A stretch of 64,000 nt of DNA from Bacteroidia bacterium (GTDB lineage: Bacteria > Bacteroidota > Bacteroidia > Bacteroidales > CAJPTX01): contig PDTX01000003.1 of NCBI GenBank assembly GCA_002749065.1, positions 1 to 64,000 of the forward strand, in the 5' to 3' direction. The notes beneath the pieces are model-generated. The model was given only the letters and a program-made list of their open reading frames with translations, was not told the DNA's origin and ran no database searches. Below are positions 31,503-41,485 of the stretch, one piece after another. The translations under genes and the position numbers were made by a program. Each line of letters opens with the position of its first letter. Positions within the stretch are counted from its first letter, which is position 1.

Positions 31503-32477
31503 ATGATATCGATTTGTATCCCGGTCTACAACTTCGTTGTGGTCGACACGGTGAGCGCCCTTCTGCAGGAGGCCGACCAGCGTGGCCTCCCGGTGGAGGT
31601 CGTGCTCTTCGACGACCACAGCATGCCCTACTACGAGCAGCAGAATCGGGTGCTGCGCGAGCGGCCGGAGGTGAAGTACCTCCCCCTGATAGAGAATATC
31701 GGCCGCTCGCGCATCCGCAACCGCATGGCCGACCTGGCCACCGGTGAGTGGCTGCTCTTCATGGACTGCGACATGGCCCCCTACGACGGCGGCTTCCTGC
31801 GCAAGTACGCGGAGATGGTCGCCAGCGAGCACGACGTGGTCTGCGGTGGGGTCTACTCGGGGGAGCGCCCAGACGACCCCCAGCTCATGCTCCGGTGGCG
31901 CTCGGACAAGCTCCGGGCCAAGCACCAGAAGTGGCTGCTGCAGAATACGGACAGGCTGCTCATCAGCACGGGCAACTTCATGATACGCCGCGAGGTGTAC
32001 CAGCGGGTGCGCTTCTCGGAGAGCCTCACGGGCTACGGCCAGGAGGACCAGCTCTTCGCGCTGGAGCTGGCCCGGATGGGGAGCTCGGTCGTCTGGATTG
32101 ATAACCCGACCCTGCACCTGGGCGAGGAGCCCAACGAGGAGTTCTTCGCCAAGATGGAGCAGTCGCTGGTCAACCTGGTGCGGGTGTGGAATGCGAACCC
32201 GGACTTCCACCGGGAGATGCTGCGGGCGAGCCGAAGGCTGCGGGCCATCCACCTGCTCAAGTGCCTGCGCCTGTCGCGCCCGCTCCGCTGCCTCTTCCGC
32301 ATGGCTAGGAGCCACCTGCGGCGCTACATCCTCTCCGGCCGCCGGAGCATGATGTGCTTCAGCCTGTACCAATCCGGCTACCTGATGGAGGCCTTCAGCG
32401 TGCCGAACCTCAACCGGCTGGCGGCCGCGGGTCTGCCGATGAGCTATGCCGAATCCAGTGTACATGATATAACCTAA
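31503..32477 (+). CDS. Glycosyltransferase family 2
   Basis: ISICIPVYNFVVVDTVSALL, LLFMDCDMAPYDGGFL, GYGQEDQLFALEL. Confidence 0.88.
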   Translation: MISICIPVYNFVVVDTVSALLQEADQRGLPVEVVLFDDHSMPYYEQQNRVLRERPEVKYLPLIENIGRSRIRNRMADLATGEWLLFMDCDMAPYDGGFLRKYAEMVASEHDVVCGGVYSGERPDDPQLMLRWRSDKLRAKHQKWLLQNTDRLLISTGNFMIRREVYQRVRFSESLTGYGQEDQLFALELARMGSSVVWIDNPTLHLGEEPNEEFFAKMEQSLVNLVRVWNANPDFHREMLRASRRLRAIHLLKCLRLSRPLRCLFRMARSHLRRYILSGRRSMMCFSLYQSGYLMEAFSVPNLNRLAAAGLPMSYAESSVHDIT

Positions 32478-32490
32478 TCATATTAAAGCG

Positions 32491-33432
32491 ATGAAGAAAA
32501 TCACTGTTGTAGGCGCCGGCAACGTCGGTGCGACCTGCGTGAACGAAGTGGCGAGAAGGCACCTGGCCGAGCAGGTGGTGGTGGTGGACCTCAACGAGGG
32601 CGCGGCCAACGGCAAGGCGCTCGACCTGTGGGAAACCTCGCCAATTCAGGGCTTTAGCACCCGCCTGGTGGGTGCGGGCAACGACTACTCCCTGACGAAG
32701 GGCTCGGAGGTGGTGGTCATCACCGCGGGCCTACCCCGCAAGCCGGGGATGAGCCGCGACGACCTGATAGGCACCAACGCGAAGATTATGAAGACGGTGG
32801 CCGAGAGCCTGGTGGCCCAGTCGCCGGAGGCCATTTTCATCGTGGTGACCAACCCGCTGGACGTGATGACCTACGCGTGCCTGCTGGCCTCCGGGCGGCC
32901 GCCGCGGAAGGTGTTCGGCATGGCGGGCATCCTCGACACGGCCCGCTACCGCGCCTTCATCGCGGAGGCGCTCAACGTGGCCCCGTGCGACATCCAGGCC
33001 ATGCTGCTGGGGGGCCACGGCGACACGATGGTGCCGCTGCCGCGCTACACGACCGTGGCGGGCATCCCGGTGAGCGAGCTGATGGGTCAACAGGAGCTGG
33101 AGGCCATCATCGAGCGGACCAAGAAGGGTGGCGGCGAGATCGTGAACCTGATGGGCACCTCGGCCTGGTACGCGCCGGGCGCGGCGGCCGCCGAGATGGT
33201 GGCCGCCATCGCCCGCAACGAGCGGCGTGTGCTGCCCGTGTGCGCGCACCTCGACGGGCAGTACGGCCTGAGCGGCATACACCTGGGCGTGCCGGTCATC
33301 CTGGGCGAGAACGGCGTGGAGGAGGTCATAGAGCTGCAGCTCAACGAGCAGGAGATGGCCCTGCTGCACCAGTCGGCCGACCACGTGAAGAGCGTGATGG
33401 CCACCCTCGATGGCATGAAGCTCTTCGCCTAG
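32491..33432 (+). CDS. mdh: Malate dehydrogenase (LDH-like)
   Basis: KKITVVGAGNVGATCVNEVARR; VVVITAGLPRKPGMSRDDL; LGGHGDTMVPL. Confidence 0.95.
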   Translation: MKKITVVGAGNVGATCVNEVARRHLAEQVVVVDLNEGAANGKALDLWETSPIQGFSTRLVGAGNDYSLTKGSEVVVITAGLPRKPGMSRDDLIGTNAKIMKTVAESLVAQSPEAIFIVVTNPLDVMTYACLLASGRPPRKVFGMAGILDTARYRAFIAEALNVAPCDIQAMLLGGHGDTMVPLPRYTTVAGIPVSELMGQQELEAIIERTKKGGGEIVNLMGTSAWYAPGAAAAEMVAAIARNERRVLPVCAHLDGQYGLSGIHLGVPVILGENGVEEVIELQLNEQEMALLHQSADHVKSVMATLDGMKLFA

Positions 33433-33521
33433 GGGGAGCTTGAACAAGGAATACACGTAGTGCCCCCGGCGCGCGGGTCGTGCCGGGGGATGCTACAGCA
33501 ACCTAAATTATTGATACACCT

Positions 33522-35546
33522 ATGAATAGAAGTCTACGCCTTGCGCGCCTGGGCACGCTGTGCCTCTGGGGGCTGCTGCTTATCGCCCCGCTCAACCGCC
33601 TGAAGGCACAGTACGTCGCGGCCAGTAAGAGCAACATGAAGGTGATTCAGCCCCTCCTGCTCGATGGGCGCGAGCTGGGGCGCTACCGCATGTTCTCCGT
33701 GGCCGATGCGCTGCGCTACAACTCCGGCCTGCTCTTCAAGGACTACAACGGCCTGGCGGGCTTCAAGACCGTCAACGTGCGCAGCCTGGGGTCGGAGCGG
33801 ACCCACGTGTTCTTCAACGGCATCGAGCTGGGCAATGCGCTCAACGGCCAGATAGACCTCTCGCGCTTCGGCATGGCCAACATGGGCAGCATGTCGCTCT
33901 ACCAGGGTGCGCGCGGCGATATCTACCAGTCGGCCACCGACTTCGCCAGCTCCAGCAGCCTCTACCTGGAGTACCGGCGGCCCAGCTTCGCGGAGGAGAA
34001 GAAGACCAACTTCTCGGCCATGATGCGGGGCGGGGCCTTCATGACCTTCAACCCGAGCCTGATGTACGAGCATCAGCTCAGCGAGCGGCTCAGCACCTCC
34101 TTCAACTTCGACCTGCTCACCAGCCGGGGGAACTACCCCTACGACTTCCGCCTCTTCGACCAGAAGGGCCAGGAGCTCTACCACGAGAAGGGCTCGCGGG
34201 CCAACGGCAAGATACACGCCGTCCGGGCCGACGCCAGCCTCCACGGCCGCTTCAGCAAGGGCCTGTGGTCGGTGACCGCGTACGCCTACGGCTCGGAGCG
34301 CGGCGTGCCGGGGGCCATCATCAACCATACGACCTCCTACCGGGGCGAGCGCCTCACCGAGCGCACCTACTTCGTGCAGGGCGATGCCCGCTTCTTCGTC
34401 TCGCAGGCCTACCGCACCAAGCTGGCCTACAAGCTCAGCGAGAACTACATACGACTGGAGAACAGCGACAGCAAGGTCCGCAAGGTGGACGACTCCTGGA
34501 GGGAGTACGGGGCCTACATCTCCTCCCAGCACCTCTACGAGTTCAACGACATGTTCAAGCTCTCGGGGGCCTACGACGCCAACTTCAGCCTGATGCGCAA
34601 GTGGAACCAGATCACCGACCGGGCCTACAAGAACTTCGCGGACCCCTGGCGGGTAAAGCACCTGGGCTCGCTGGCCGGCAGCTTCAGCTGGAAGGGCCTG
34701 AGCGCCTCGGCGAGCGTGTACGGCACCTTCGTGCAGAACGCCGGCAAGGCGGGCTACAACCCCTACAAGGACGAGATGGCGGTGTCCCCGTCGCTGGTCC
34801 TCTCCTACAAGCCCTTCACCCTGATGCCCTTCTACGTGCAGGCCTACGCCAAGAAGTCGTACCGCGTGCCGAACTACAACGACCGCTTCGTGTCGCACGT
34901 CCTGGGCGAGCGGCTCAAGCCGGAGGACGAAATCCAGTACGACTTCGGCCTCATGTACGACGGGGTGACCGACGGCCGCTTCCGCGAGTTCGGCCTCACG
35001 CTCGACGCGTACTACAAGGACATCAAGGACAAGATCATAGCCTACCCCACCGGCGAGCTGATACGCTGGACGATGGACAACCTCGGCAAGGTGCGCGTCC
35101 TGGGCGGCACGGCCACCGGGCACATGCGCTTCCGCTTCACCGACGACCCGAAGGCCCTTCAGTTCAAGACCAAGCTGCAGTATACCTACCAGCGGGCCCA
35201 GGACATCACCAGCAAGGACGACCTCTACTACGAGAACCAGATACCCTACATCCCCTGGCACAGCGGCTCGGCCATCCTGAGCCTCCTGCTCCGCGGCTGG
35301 TCGCTCAACTACAGCTTCCTCTACGTGGGCGACCGCTACAGCCGCCAGGAGAACATCGCCTACTACAAGATGCAGCCCTGGTACAACCACGACGTGTCGC
35401 TGGGCAAGCGCTTCCAGCTCGAGGGGGGCTGGCGGCTCAACTGCATGCTGGAGGTGAACAACATCCTGGGCGAGGACTTCGAGATCGTGACCAACTACCC
35501 CATGCCCAAGCAGAGCTTCCGTCTAACCGTAAACGTGGAGATGTAG
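33522..35546 (+). CDS. TonB-dependent outer membrane receptor
   Basis: Signal peptide; plug-like VADALRYNSGLLFKDYNGLAGFKTVNVRSLGSERTHVFFNGIELGNALNGQIDLSRF; C-terminal aromatic beta strand. Confidence 0.88.
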   Translation: MNRSLRLARLGTLCLWGLLLIAPLNRLKAQYVAASKSNMKVIQPLLLDGRELGRYRMFSVADALRYNSGLLFKDYNGLAGFKTVNVRSLGSERTHVFFNGIELGNALNGQIDLSRFGMANMGSMSLYQGARGDIYQSATDFASSSSLYLEYRRPSFAEEKKTNFSAMMRGGAFMTFNPSLMYEHQLSERLSTSFNFDLLTSRGNYPYDFRLFDQKGQELYHEKGSRANGKIHAVRADASLHGRFSKGLWSVTAYAYGSERGVPGAIINHTTSYRGERLTERTYFVQGDARFFVSQAYRTKLAYKLSENYIRLENSDSKVRKVDDSWREYGAYISSQHLYEFNDMFKLSGAYDANFSLMRKWNQITDRAYKNFADPWRVKHLGSLAGSFSWKGLSASASVYGTFVQNAGKAGYNPYKDEMAVSPSLVLSYKPFTLMPFYVQAYAKKSYRVPNYNDRFVSHVLGERLKPEDEIQYDFGLMYDGVTDGRFREFGLTLDAYYKDIKDKIIAYPTGELIRWTMDNLGKVRVLGGTATGHMRFRFTDDPKALQFKTKLQYTYQRAQDITSKDDLYYENQIPYIPWHSGSAILSLLLRGWSLNYSFLYVGDRYSRQENIAYYKMQPWYNHDVSLGKRFQLEGGWRLNCMLEVNNILGEDFEIVTNYPMPKQSFRLTVNVEM

Positions 35547-35547
35547 C

Positions 35548-36825
35548 ATGAGGTACGCACTGAAGCTGGCCCTGCCCCTGCTGACCCTCGCGGTCCTCGT
35601 GGCGGGCTGCCGCAAGGACGAGCACCCCTCCAACGTGGAGCAGGAGAAGATACCGGGCTACACCGCGCCCCAGGACCGCGCGACCATCAAGGCCCCCCGG
35701 GGCATGTACGTGCTCAACAACGGGGGGAGGGGCAACTACGAGACCACGGTGGACTACATCGACTTCGCCACCGGGGTCTACCACCACAACTTCTTCGCGG
35801 AGAAGAACACCCTGCTCTCGCTGGGCGACAACGGGCTGGCGATGAAGATCGCCCAGCAGAAGCTCTTCGTGGTGCTCAACGGCTCGCACCGGGTCGCCGT
35901 GCTGTGCGCCGACCCCGACGATGAGGCGAACTTCGGGCGGCTCCTCGGGGAGGTGGCCGTCAACCAGCCGAGCGACATCGTCATCGTGGGCGACTACGCC
36001 TACGTGACCTCCATGATACGCCCCAAGACCGCGGAGGGCCGAAGGCCCCTGGGCGAGGTCATCCGCTTCGACATCACCCAGTTCGCCAAGGGCGCGGAGA
36101 AGCGCATCGCCCAGGAGGACATCCCCCGGGCCGACAGGGTGACCGTCGGCTGCCAGCCGGTGAGCATCGTGCGGGGGGGGACGGAGAGCCCGGGGGAGTA
36201 CAAGGACTACCTCTTCGTGGCGAACTCCGGCTCGCTCAACGCCCCGGAGTTCGACAACACGGTCTCGTTCATCTCCATCGCGGATGGCGGCCTGGTGCTG
36301 CGGGGGCAGGCCGAGGTGCGCGCCCGGCCCTTCATGCTGATGGCGGCCCACGGCTTCCTGCTGGTGGGCACCAAGGGGGAGAGCGGGCTGGATGAGGCCC
36401 TGGAGCTGCAGAAGTACGCCATCGATGGGGACAGGGTGCAGCTCACGCCCGTGAAGGTGGGGGGGAAGACCCTCTCGCCCCGGGCCGAGGTGGTCAAGGC
36501 GACCTACAACCTGGATGACCTCTTCATGGTGAAGGGGCGGCCGTCGAGCAACGGCGCGGCGCGCGCACCCCGCTTCGAGGTCGTGAAGACCCTGCCGAGC
36601 AACCAGGAGGGCTACCATAGGTCCTCGAGCAAGCTCCCCGCGGCCCAGGTGCCCATCGAGGCGCTCACGGCGCTGGCCATCGCCCCGAACTTCGACCGCG
36701 TGGTGCTGGATGCCCGCAATGGCACCTCCAGCGGGCGGGTGCTCTACTTCAACTCGGAGGGCAAGCCCCTGTGGTCGGCCCGCGCGGGCATCATCCCCAT
36801 GGCCGTGGCATTCCAAAACAAATAG
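35548..36825 (+). CDS. Surface lipoprotein, YncE-like beta-propeller
   Basis: Lipobox LAVLVAGC; repeating blade-like strands; starts 1 nt after the receptor stop. Confidence 0.7.
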   Translation: MRYALKLALPLLTLAVLVAGCRKDEHPSNVEQEKIPGYTAPQDRATIKAPRGMYVLNNGGRGNYETTVDYIDFATGVYHHNFFAEKNTLLSLGDNGLAMKIAQQKLFVVLNGSHRVAVLCADPDDEANFGRLLGEVAVNQPSDIVIVGDYAYVTSMIRPKTAEGRRPLGEVIRFDITQFAKGAEKRIAQEDIPRADRVTVGCQPVSIVRGGTESPGEYKDYLFVANSGSLNAPEFDNTVSFISIADGGLVLRGQAEVRARPFMLMAAHGFLLVGTKGESGLDEALELQKYAIDGDRVQLTPVKVGGKTLSPRAEVVKATYNLDDLFMVKGRPSSNGAARAPRFEVVKTLPSNQEGYHRSSSKLPAAQVPIEALTALAIAPNFDRVVLDARNGTSSGRVLYFNSEGKPLWSARAGIIPMAVAFQNK

Positions 36826-36835
36826 GAGGAGAAAG

Positions 36836-38146
36836 ATGAAAAGAATAGCATACTCTGTGGCCCTGGTGGCGACCCTGGCCCTCATGCTGGCCTCCTGCAA
36901 CAAGGAGAAGGAGGTGCTGCCCCGCATCGGCCTGGCCAAGGACTACCTCGTGGTGCGCCTCGAGCCCCTAGCCCTCGAGTGCGGCCTGGAGGGGGAGAGC
37001 TACCGCTGGGAGACGGTGAGCTACATCCCGGAGGACTCCGTGCAGCCCCGGGAGCTCAAGGCCACCCTCTCCCGCAAGCGGCGCTGCGTGGCCATCTTCG
37101 ACCACGTCGGCCTCTACAACCTGAATTTCTACTACAACGAGGGGCGGGAGGACGCCATCAGGCTGAGCTTCCAGGTGAAGGTGGAGCAGGAGCCCACCCC
37201 GTACTCGGCCTACATCAGCGAGGTGCTGGAGTACCGCCCGGCGCCGGGCTACTACGTCAACCCCCGCATAAAGGGAATACCGACCCACGACGAGCCGCTC
37301 ATCCTGCGCCGCTGCCGCAGCATCCTGGTGCGCGAGGACGTGGAGAGCTTCGACCCGGGCACCCTGGGCAACAACCGGGAGAACTTCGTCTCCCTCGGGG
37401 CCTTCGGGGGCTACGTCGTCTTCGCGTTCGACCACATGGTGGTCAATCAGAAGGACCCGGTGAGGGAGGACGCGGAGTGCAACGACTTCATCATCTACGG
37501 GCGGAACTACCCCGGCAAGGGGAACGTACCATGCTACCACCCCGGCATCGTCTACGTGGCCTACGACAGGAACGGGAACGGGAAGCGGGACGAGGACGAG
37601 AAGTGGTACCAGCTGCGGGGCGAGGTCCCCCACGACCAGCTCACCCGTACTGACGTACGCTACACCTACAACGGGGGGAGCGCCGTGGTGTCGGGCTCTG
37701 ACGATGAGCGTCGTGGTTTCCACCTCGTTGACCACATCCTCGTGGAGGGTGCCAGCCCCAACCTCGCCAGCGCCAACAGCCTCAGCAGCTACTGGCCCTA
37801 CGTCGAGAAGCCCGCGAAGGGTGGGGTAGAGCCTCTGTCCTTCTCAGCCCTCCGCCTGCCCGAGCAGGGGAGCGAGGAGCTCGGCGCGACCAAGGCCGAC
37901 CTCAAGGTGACCTGGAAACCGCTCAGGGGCTACGCCGACTCTCAGCCCTACGGGCAGAACAAGGGCCTGGACATCAGCAACGCGGTGGATGAGGATGGTA
38001 GGCCCGTCGACCTGCCCGGCATACACTTTGTCAAGGTGCAGACCGGCGTGCTGCAGCAGCTCGGGGGCGAGAATGGGCTCTGCGAAACCAAGATAATGGG
38101 CGCGGCGGACCTCCGGCTCCTCCCCCCGGAAAAGCGACCCAAGTAG
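36836..38146 (+). CDS. Surface lipoprotein (PKD-like) with EF-hand-like Ca-binding loop
   Basis: Lipobox LALMLASC; loop DRNGNGKRDEDE; ORF track start 36710, ATG at 36836 preceded by AGGAGGA. Confidence 0.75.
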   Translation: MKRIAYSVALVATLALMLASCNKEKEVLPRIGLAKDYLVVRLEPLALECGLEGESYRWETVSYIPEDSVQPRELKATLSRKRRCVAIFDHVGLYNLNFYYNEGREDAIRLSFQVKVEQEPTPYSAYISEVLEYRPAPGYYVNPRIKGIPTHDEPLILRRCRSILVREDVESFDPGTLGNNRENFVSLGAFGGYVVFAFDHMVVNQKDPVREDAECNDFIIYGRNYPGKGNVPCYHPGIVYVAYDRNGNGKRDEDEKWYQLRGEVPHDQLTRTDVRYTYNGGSAVVSGSDDERRGFHLVDHILVEGASPNLASANSLSSYWPYVEKPAKGGVEPLSFSALRLPEQGSEELGATKADLKVTWKPLRGYADSQPYGQNKGLDISNAVDEDGRPVDLPGIHFVKVQTGVLQQLGGENGLCETKIMGAADLRLLPPEKRPK

Positions 38147-38172
38147 CCCATGCGTACTCGCCATTGGCCCAT

Positions 38173-38202
38173 GCTCCCGCCTCCAGGGCGGGAGCGTTTT
38201 TC
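38173..38202 (+). terminator. Intrinsic terminator of the TonB receptor operon
   Basis: GCTCCCGC-ctccagg-GCGGGAGC followed by GTTTTT. Confidence 0.9.
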
Positions 38203-38303
38203 TAGCCCTTCCCGGGTCGCGACCCGCCCGTGGGCTGCATCCCCGATGCGACGCTGCGCCCGCCCTCCAGCGCCTATGGACCACTCAAGCACCCAGATGC
38301 CCC

Positions 38304-38978
38304 ATGCCGCTGATAGTCATTGAGGGGGTCGACGGCGCGGGCAAGAGCACCCAGGCCCAGCTATTGGCCGAACGTCTACGCCAGGAGGGCGCGCGCGTGG
38401 AGCACATCCACTTCCCCCGCCTCCAGAGCCCCGTCTACGGCGAGCTCATCGCGGCCTTCCTCCGGGGGGAGTTCGGCGATGCGAGGGCCACGGACCCCCG
38501 CCTCATCGCCCTGCTGTACGCCGGCGACCGTGCGGCCATCGCCCCCCAGCTCCACGCGCGCCTCGGGGCCGGGGAGTACATCCTCTGCGACCGCTACTAC
38601 ATCTCCAACCTCGCCTACCAGGGGGCCAAGGTGCAGGCTGGCCCCGAGCGGGAGACCCTGATAGACTGGATACTGCGCATGGAGCTGGAGCATTTTGCCA
38701 TCCCCCCGGCCGACCAGACCATCTTCCTGGACGTGCCCCCGGCCTTCACCCAGCGCGTGCTCACCGAGCGAGCCGCCCAGGAGCAGCGCGAGTACCTCCG
38801 GGGGCAGCACGACGTGCATGAGCGCGACGCCGACATGCAGGCGGAGGTGCGTCGCATCTTCCTGCAGCTGGAGCGCCGCGTACCCCGCTTCCACCGGATT
38901 GTCTGCACCGATGGCCAGGGGCACATGCGCGCCGTGGACGATATCGCCGCCGAGCTCTGGGGCAGGGTTCGTGGATAA
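38304..38978 (+). CDS. tmk: Thymidylate kinase
   Basis: LIVIEGVDGAGKSTQAQLLAERL; DRYYISNLAYQGAK. Confidence 0.93.
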   Translation: MPLIVIEGVDGAGKSTQAQLLAERLRQEGARVEHIHFPRLQSPVYGELIAAFLRGEFGDARATDPRLIALLYAGDRAAIAPQLHARLGAGEYILCDRYYISNLAYQGAKVQAGPERETLIDWILRMELEHFAIPPADQTIFLDVPPAFTQRVLTERAAQEQREYLRGQHDVHERDADMQAEVRRIFLQLERRVPRFHRIVCTDGQGHMRAVDDIAAELWGRVRG

Positions 38979-38983
38979 TTTCC

Positions 38984-38991
38984 TACCTTTG
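38984..38991 (+). promoter_or_regulatory. -7 box TACCTTTG upstream of ffh
   Basis: TAnnTTTG match 42 nt upstream of the ATG; no clear -33 element. Confidence 0.5.
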
Positions 38992-39032
38992 CGCGGGGCC
39001 TTGCCCCATGCACAAATATACCGGCTTCTACT

Positions 39033-40361
39033 ATGTTTGATAAGCTCTCTGATAGATTAGAAAGTACCTTTAAGCGCCTCAAGGGCCAGGGCAGGATCAC
39101 CGAGATCAACGTCGCGGAGACCATGCGCGACGTGCGCCGCGCGCTCATCGATGCCGATGTTAACTACAAGGTGGCCAAGGAGTTCACCGACCGGGTGAAG
39201 GAGGAGGCCCTTGGCCAGGACGTGCTGACGGCCGTCCAGCCCGGGCAGATGATGGTCAAGATTGTGCACGACCAGCTCGCCGAGCTCATGGGCGGCACGG
39301 CCACCGAGATCAACCTCAGCGGCAAGCCGGCCATCATCCTCATCGCCGGTCTGCAGGGCTCCGGGAAGACCACCTTCAGCGGCAAGCTCGCCCACCGCCT
39401 CAAGCGCAAGCAGGGCCACAGCCCGCTGCTGGTGGCCTGCGACGTGTACCGCCCGGCGGCCATCAACCAGCTCCGCGTCGTGGGCGAGTCGGTGGGCGTG
39501 CCCGTGTACTCCGAGGAGGGCAACAAGGATGTCATCGCGGTGGCCCAGGCCGCCATCCGGGAGGCCAAGAAGAACGGCAACAGCGTGGTCATCATCGATA
39601 CGGCCGGGCGATTGGCCATCGACGAGGAGATGATGCAGGAGGTCTCGAACCTCAAGGCCACCGTGGCGCCCAGCGAGATTCTCTTCGTGGTGGACTCCAT
39701 GACGGGGCAGGACGCCGTCAACACCGCCAAGGCCTTCCACGACCGGCTCGACTTCGACGGGGTGGTCCTCACCAAGCTCGACGGCGACACCCGCGGCGGG
39801 GCGGCCCTCACGATTCGGTCCGTGGTGGAGAAGCCCATCAAGTTCGTCGGCACGGGCGAGAAGATGGACGCGCTTGACGTGTTCCACCCCGAGCGTATGG
39901 CCGACCGCATCCTCGGCATGGGCGACATCGTCTCCCTGGTGGAGAAGGCCCAGGAGGAGTACAACGAGGAGGAGGCCCGGCGGCTGGAGAAGAAGATCAA
40001 GCAGAACAAGTTCGACTTCAACGACTTCCTCAACCAGCTCGAGCACATCAAGAAGATGGGCAACATCAAGGACCTGATGGGCATGATACCCGGGGTGGGC
40101 AAGGCCATCAAGGATGTCGACATCGACAACGACTCCTTCAAGGGCATAGAGGCCATCATCCGCTCGATGACCCCCGCCGAGCGGTCCAACCCCACCCTGA
40201 TCGACCAGTCGCGCCGCCAGCGTATCGCCCTGGGCAGCGGCTCGACCGTCACGGAGGTCAACCGCCTCCTCAAGCAGTTTGAGGAGACCCGCAAGGCCAT
40301 GCGGATGATGAGCCGTGGCGGCCAGAGGCCCTCGCTCCGCAAGGCCAAGAAGCGCCGCTAG
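39033..40361 (+). CDS. ffh: Signal recognition particle protein Ffh
   Basis: [45 protein letters not shown]; methionine-rich C-terminus. Confidence 0.98.
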   Translation: MFDKLSDRLESTFKRLKGQGRITEINVAETMRDVRRALIDADVNYKVAKEFTDRVKEEALGQDVLTAVQPGQMMVKIVHDQLAELMGGTATEINLSGKPAIILIAGLQGSGKTTFSGKLAHRLKRKQGHSPLLVACDVYRPAAINQLRVVGESVGVPVYSEEGNKDVIAVAQAAIREAKKNGNSVVIIDTAGRLAIDEEMMQEVSNLKATVAPSEILFVVDSMTGQDAVNTAKAFHDRLDFDGVVLTKLDGDTRGGAALTIRSVVEKPIKFVGTGEKMDALDVFHPERMADRILGMGDIVSLVEKAQEEYNEEEARRLEKKIKQNKFDFNDFLNQLEHIKKMGNIKDLMGMIPGVGKAIKDVDIDNDSFKGIEAIIRSMTPAERSNPTLIDQSRRQRIALGSGSTVTEVNRLLKQFEETRKAMRMMSRGGQRPSLRKAKKRR

Positions 40362-40406
40362 CCGCATTTCGCGCAACCAATTTCGTCAACCAGCAATACG
40401 GAGCAT

Positions 40407-41282
40407 ATGCAACTACTCGATGGGAAAGCCGTGGCCAGCAGCCTGGCCGAAGAGATGCGCGCCGAGGTGCAGCGCCTGGTGCAGCAGGGGCAGCGCCCCC
40501 CCTGCCTTGTCGCCGTCCTGGTGGGCGACAACCCCGCCAGCAAGGCCTACGTCGCCAGCAAGGAGAAGAAGTGCCTTGAGCTGGGCTTCAGCTCCCGGGT
40601 ATGCCGCTTTGAGGAGAGCGTGAGCGAGGCTGAGCTGCTGGCTGAAATCGGGCGGCTCAACCGGGACCCGGAGGTGGACGGCTTCATCGTGCAGCTGCCG
40701 CTCCCGGGGCACATCGACGAGCGGAAGGTCACCCAGGCCATCGACCCCCGCAAGGACGTGGACGGCTTCCACCCCACCAACCTCGGCCTGATGATGCTCG
40801 GCCTGGACACCTACCTGCCGGCCACCCCCTACGGCATCCTCCGCATGCTGCAGCACTACGAGATCCCCACCAAGGGGAAGCACCTGGTGGTGCTCGGCCG
40901 TAGCCACATCGTGGGCCTGCCCGTGGCCAACATGCTGGTCCAGAAGGCCTACCCCGGCGACTGCACCGTCACCATATGCCACAGCCGCACGCAGGACCTG
41001 GAGGGCATCCTCCGCCAGGCCGACATCCTCATCGTGGCCATGGGCGTGCCCGAGTTCCTGCGGGCCGACATGGTCAAGGAGGGCGCGGTGGTCATCGACG
41101 TGGGCATCAACCGCGTGGACGACCCCAGCCGCAAGTCGGGCTACCGCCTGGTGGGCGATGTGGCCTTCGATGAGGTCGCCCCCAAGACCAGCTACATCAG
41201 CCCCGTGCCCGGGGGCGTGGGCCCGATGACCATCATTACCCTCATGTACAACACCCTCAAGGCGCGCCGCCAGCAGCTCTAG
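40407..41282 (+). CDS. folD: Bifunctional methylenetetrahydrofolate dehydrogenase/cyclohydrolase
   Basis: [60 protein letters not shown]. Confidence 0.98.
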   Translation: MQLLDGKAVASSLAEEMRAEVQRLVQQGQRPPCLVAVLVGDNPASKAYVASKEKKCLELGFSSRVCRFEESVSEAELLAEIGRLNRDPEVDGFIVQLPLPGHIDERKVTQAIDPRKDVDGFHPTNLGLMMLGLDTYLPATPYGILRMLQHYEIPTKGKHLVVLGRSHIVGLPVANMLVQKAYPGDCTVTICHSRTQDLEGILRQADILIVAMGVPEFLRADMVKEGAVVIDVGINRVDDPSRKSGYRLVGDVAFDEVAPKTSYISPVPGGVGPMTIITLMYNTLKARRQQL

Positions 41283-41313
41283 GCCACTGGCCATGGCCAC
41301 CCCAAGGCCTTTC

Positions 41314-41348
41314 GCGGGCCACCCGAAGGGGTGGCCCGCTTGTATTTT
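41314..41348 (+). terminator. Intrinsic terminator after folD
   Basis: Perfect 11-bp stem GCGGGCCACCC-GAAG-GGGTGGCCCGC, then TTGTATTTTT. Confidence 0.9.
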
Positions 41349-41399
41349 TGCCCAACAAGCCCTATTCTTTCTAAATAGCCCCGCCCCCCGCGCCCGCCA

Positions 41400-41431
41400 A
41401 TTGCAACTCTCTGCGGGAAAGGTTATCTTTG
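41400..41431 (+). promoter_or_regulatory. Bacteroidota-type promoter upstream of the IOR operon
   Basis: ATTG (41400-41403), 20 nt, TATCTTTG (41424-41431). Confidence 0.7.
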
Positions 41432-41485
41432 CGGAAATCGGTACCAAGCCATGGTGCGAGTCGATAACCAATAAAGTAGAAGCAG

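Noticed and set aside
33433-33521. Possible cobalamin riboswitch upstream of the TonB receptor
   Set aside because: Gap is only 89 nt and no B12-box-like sequence is visible; only a simple hairpin.
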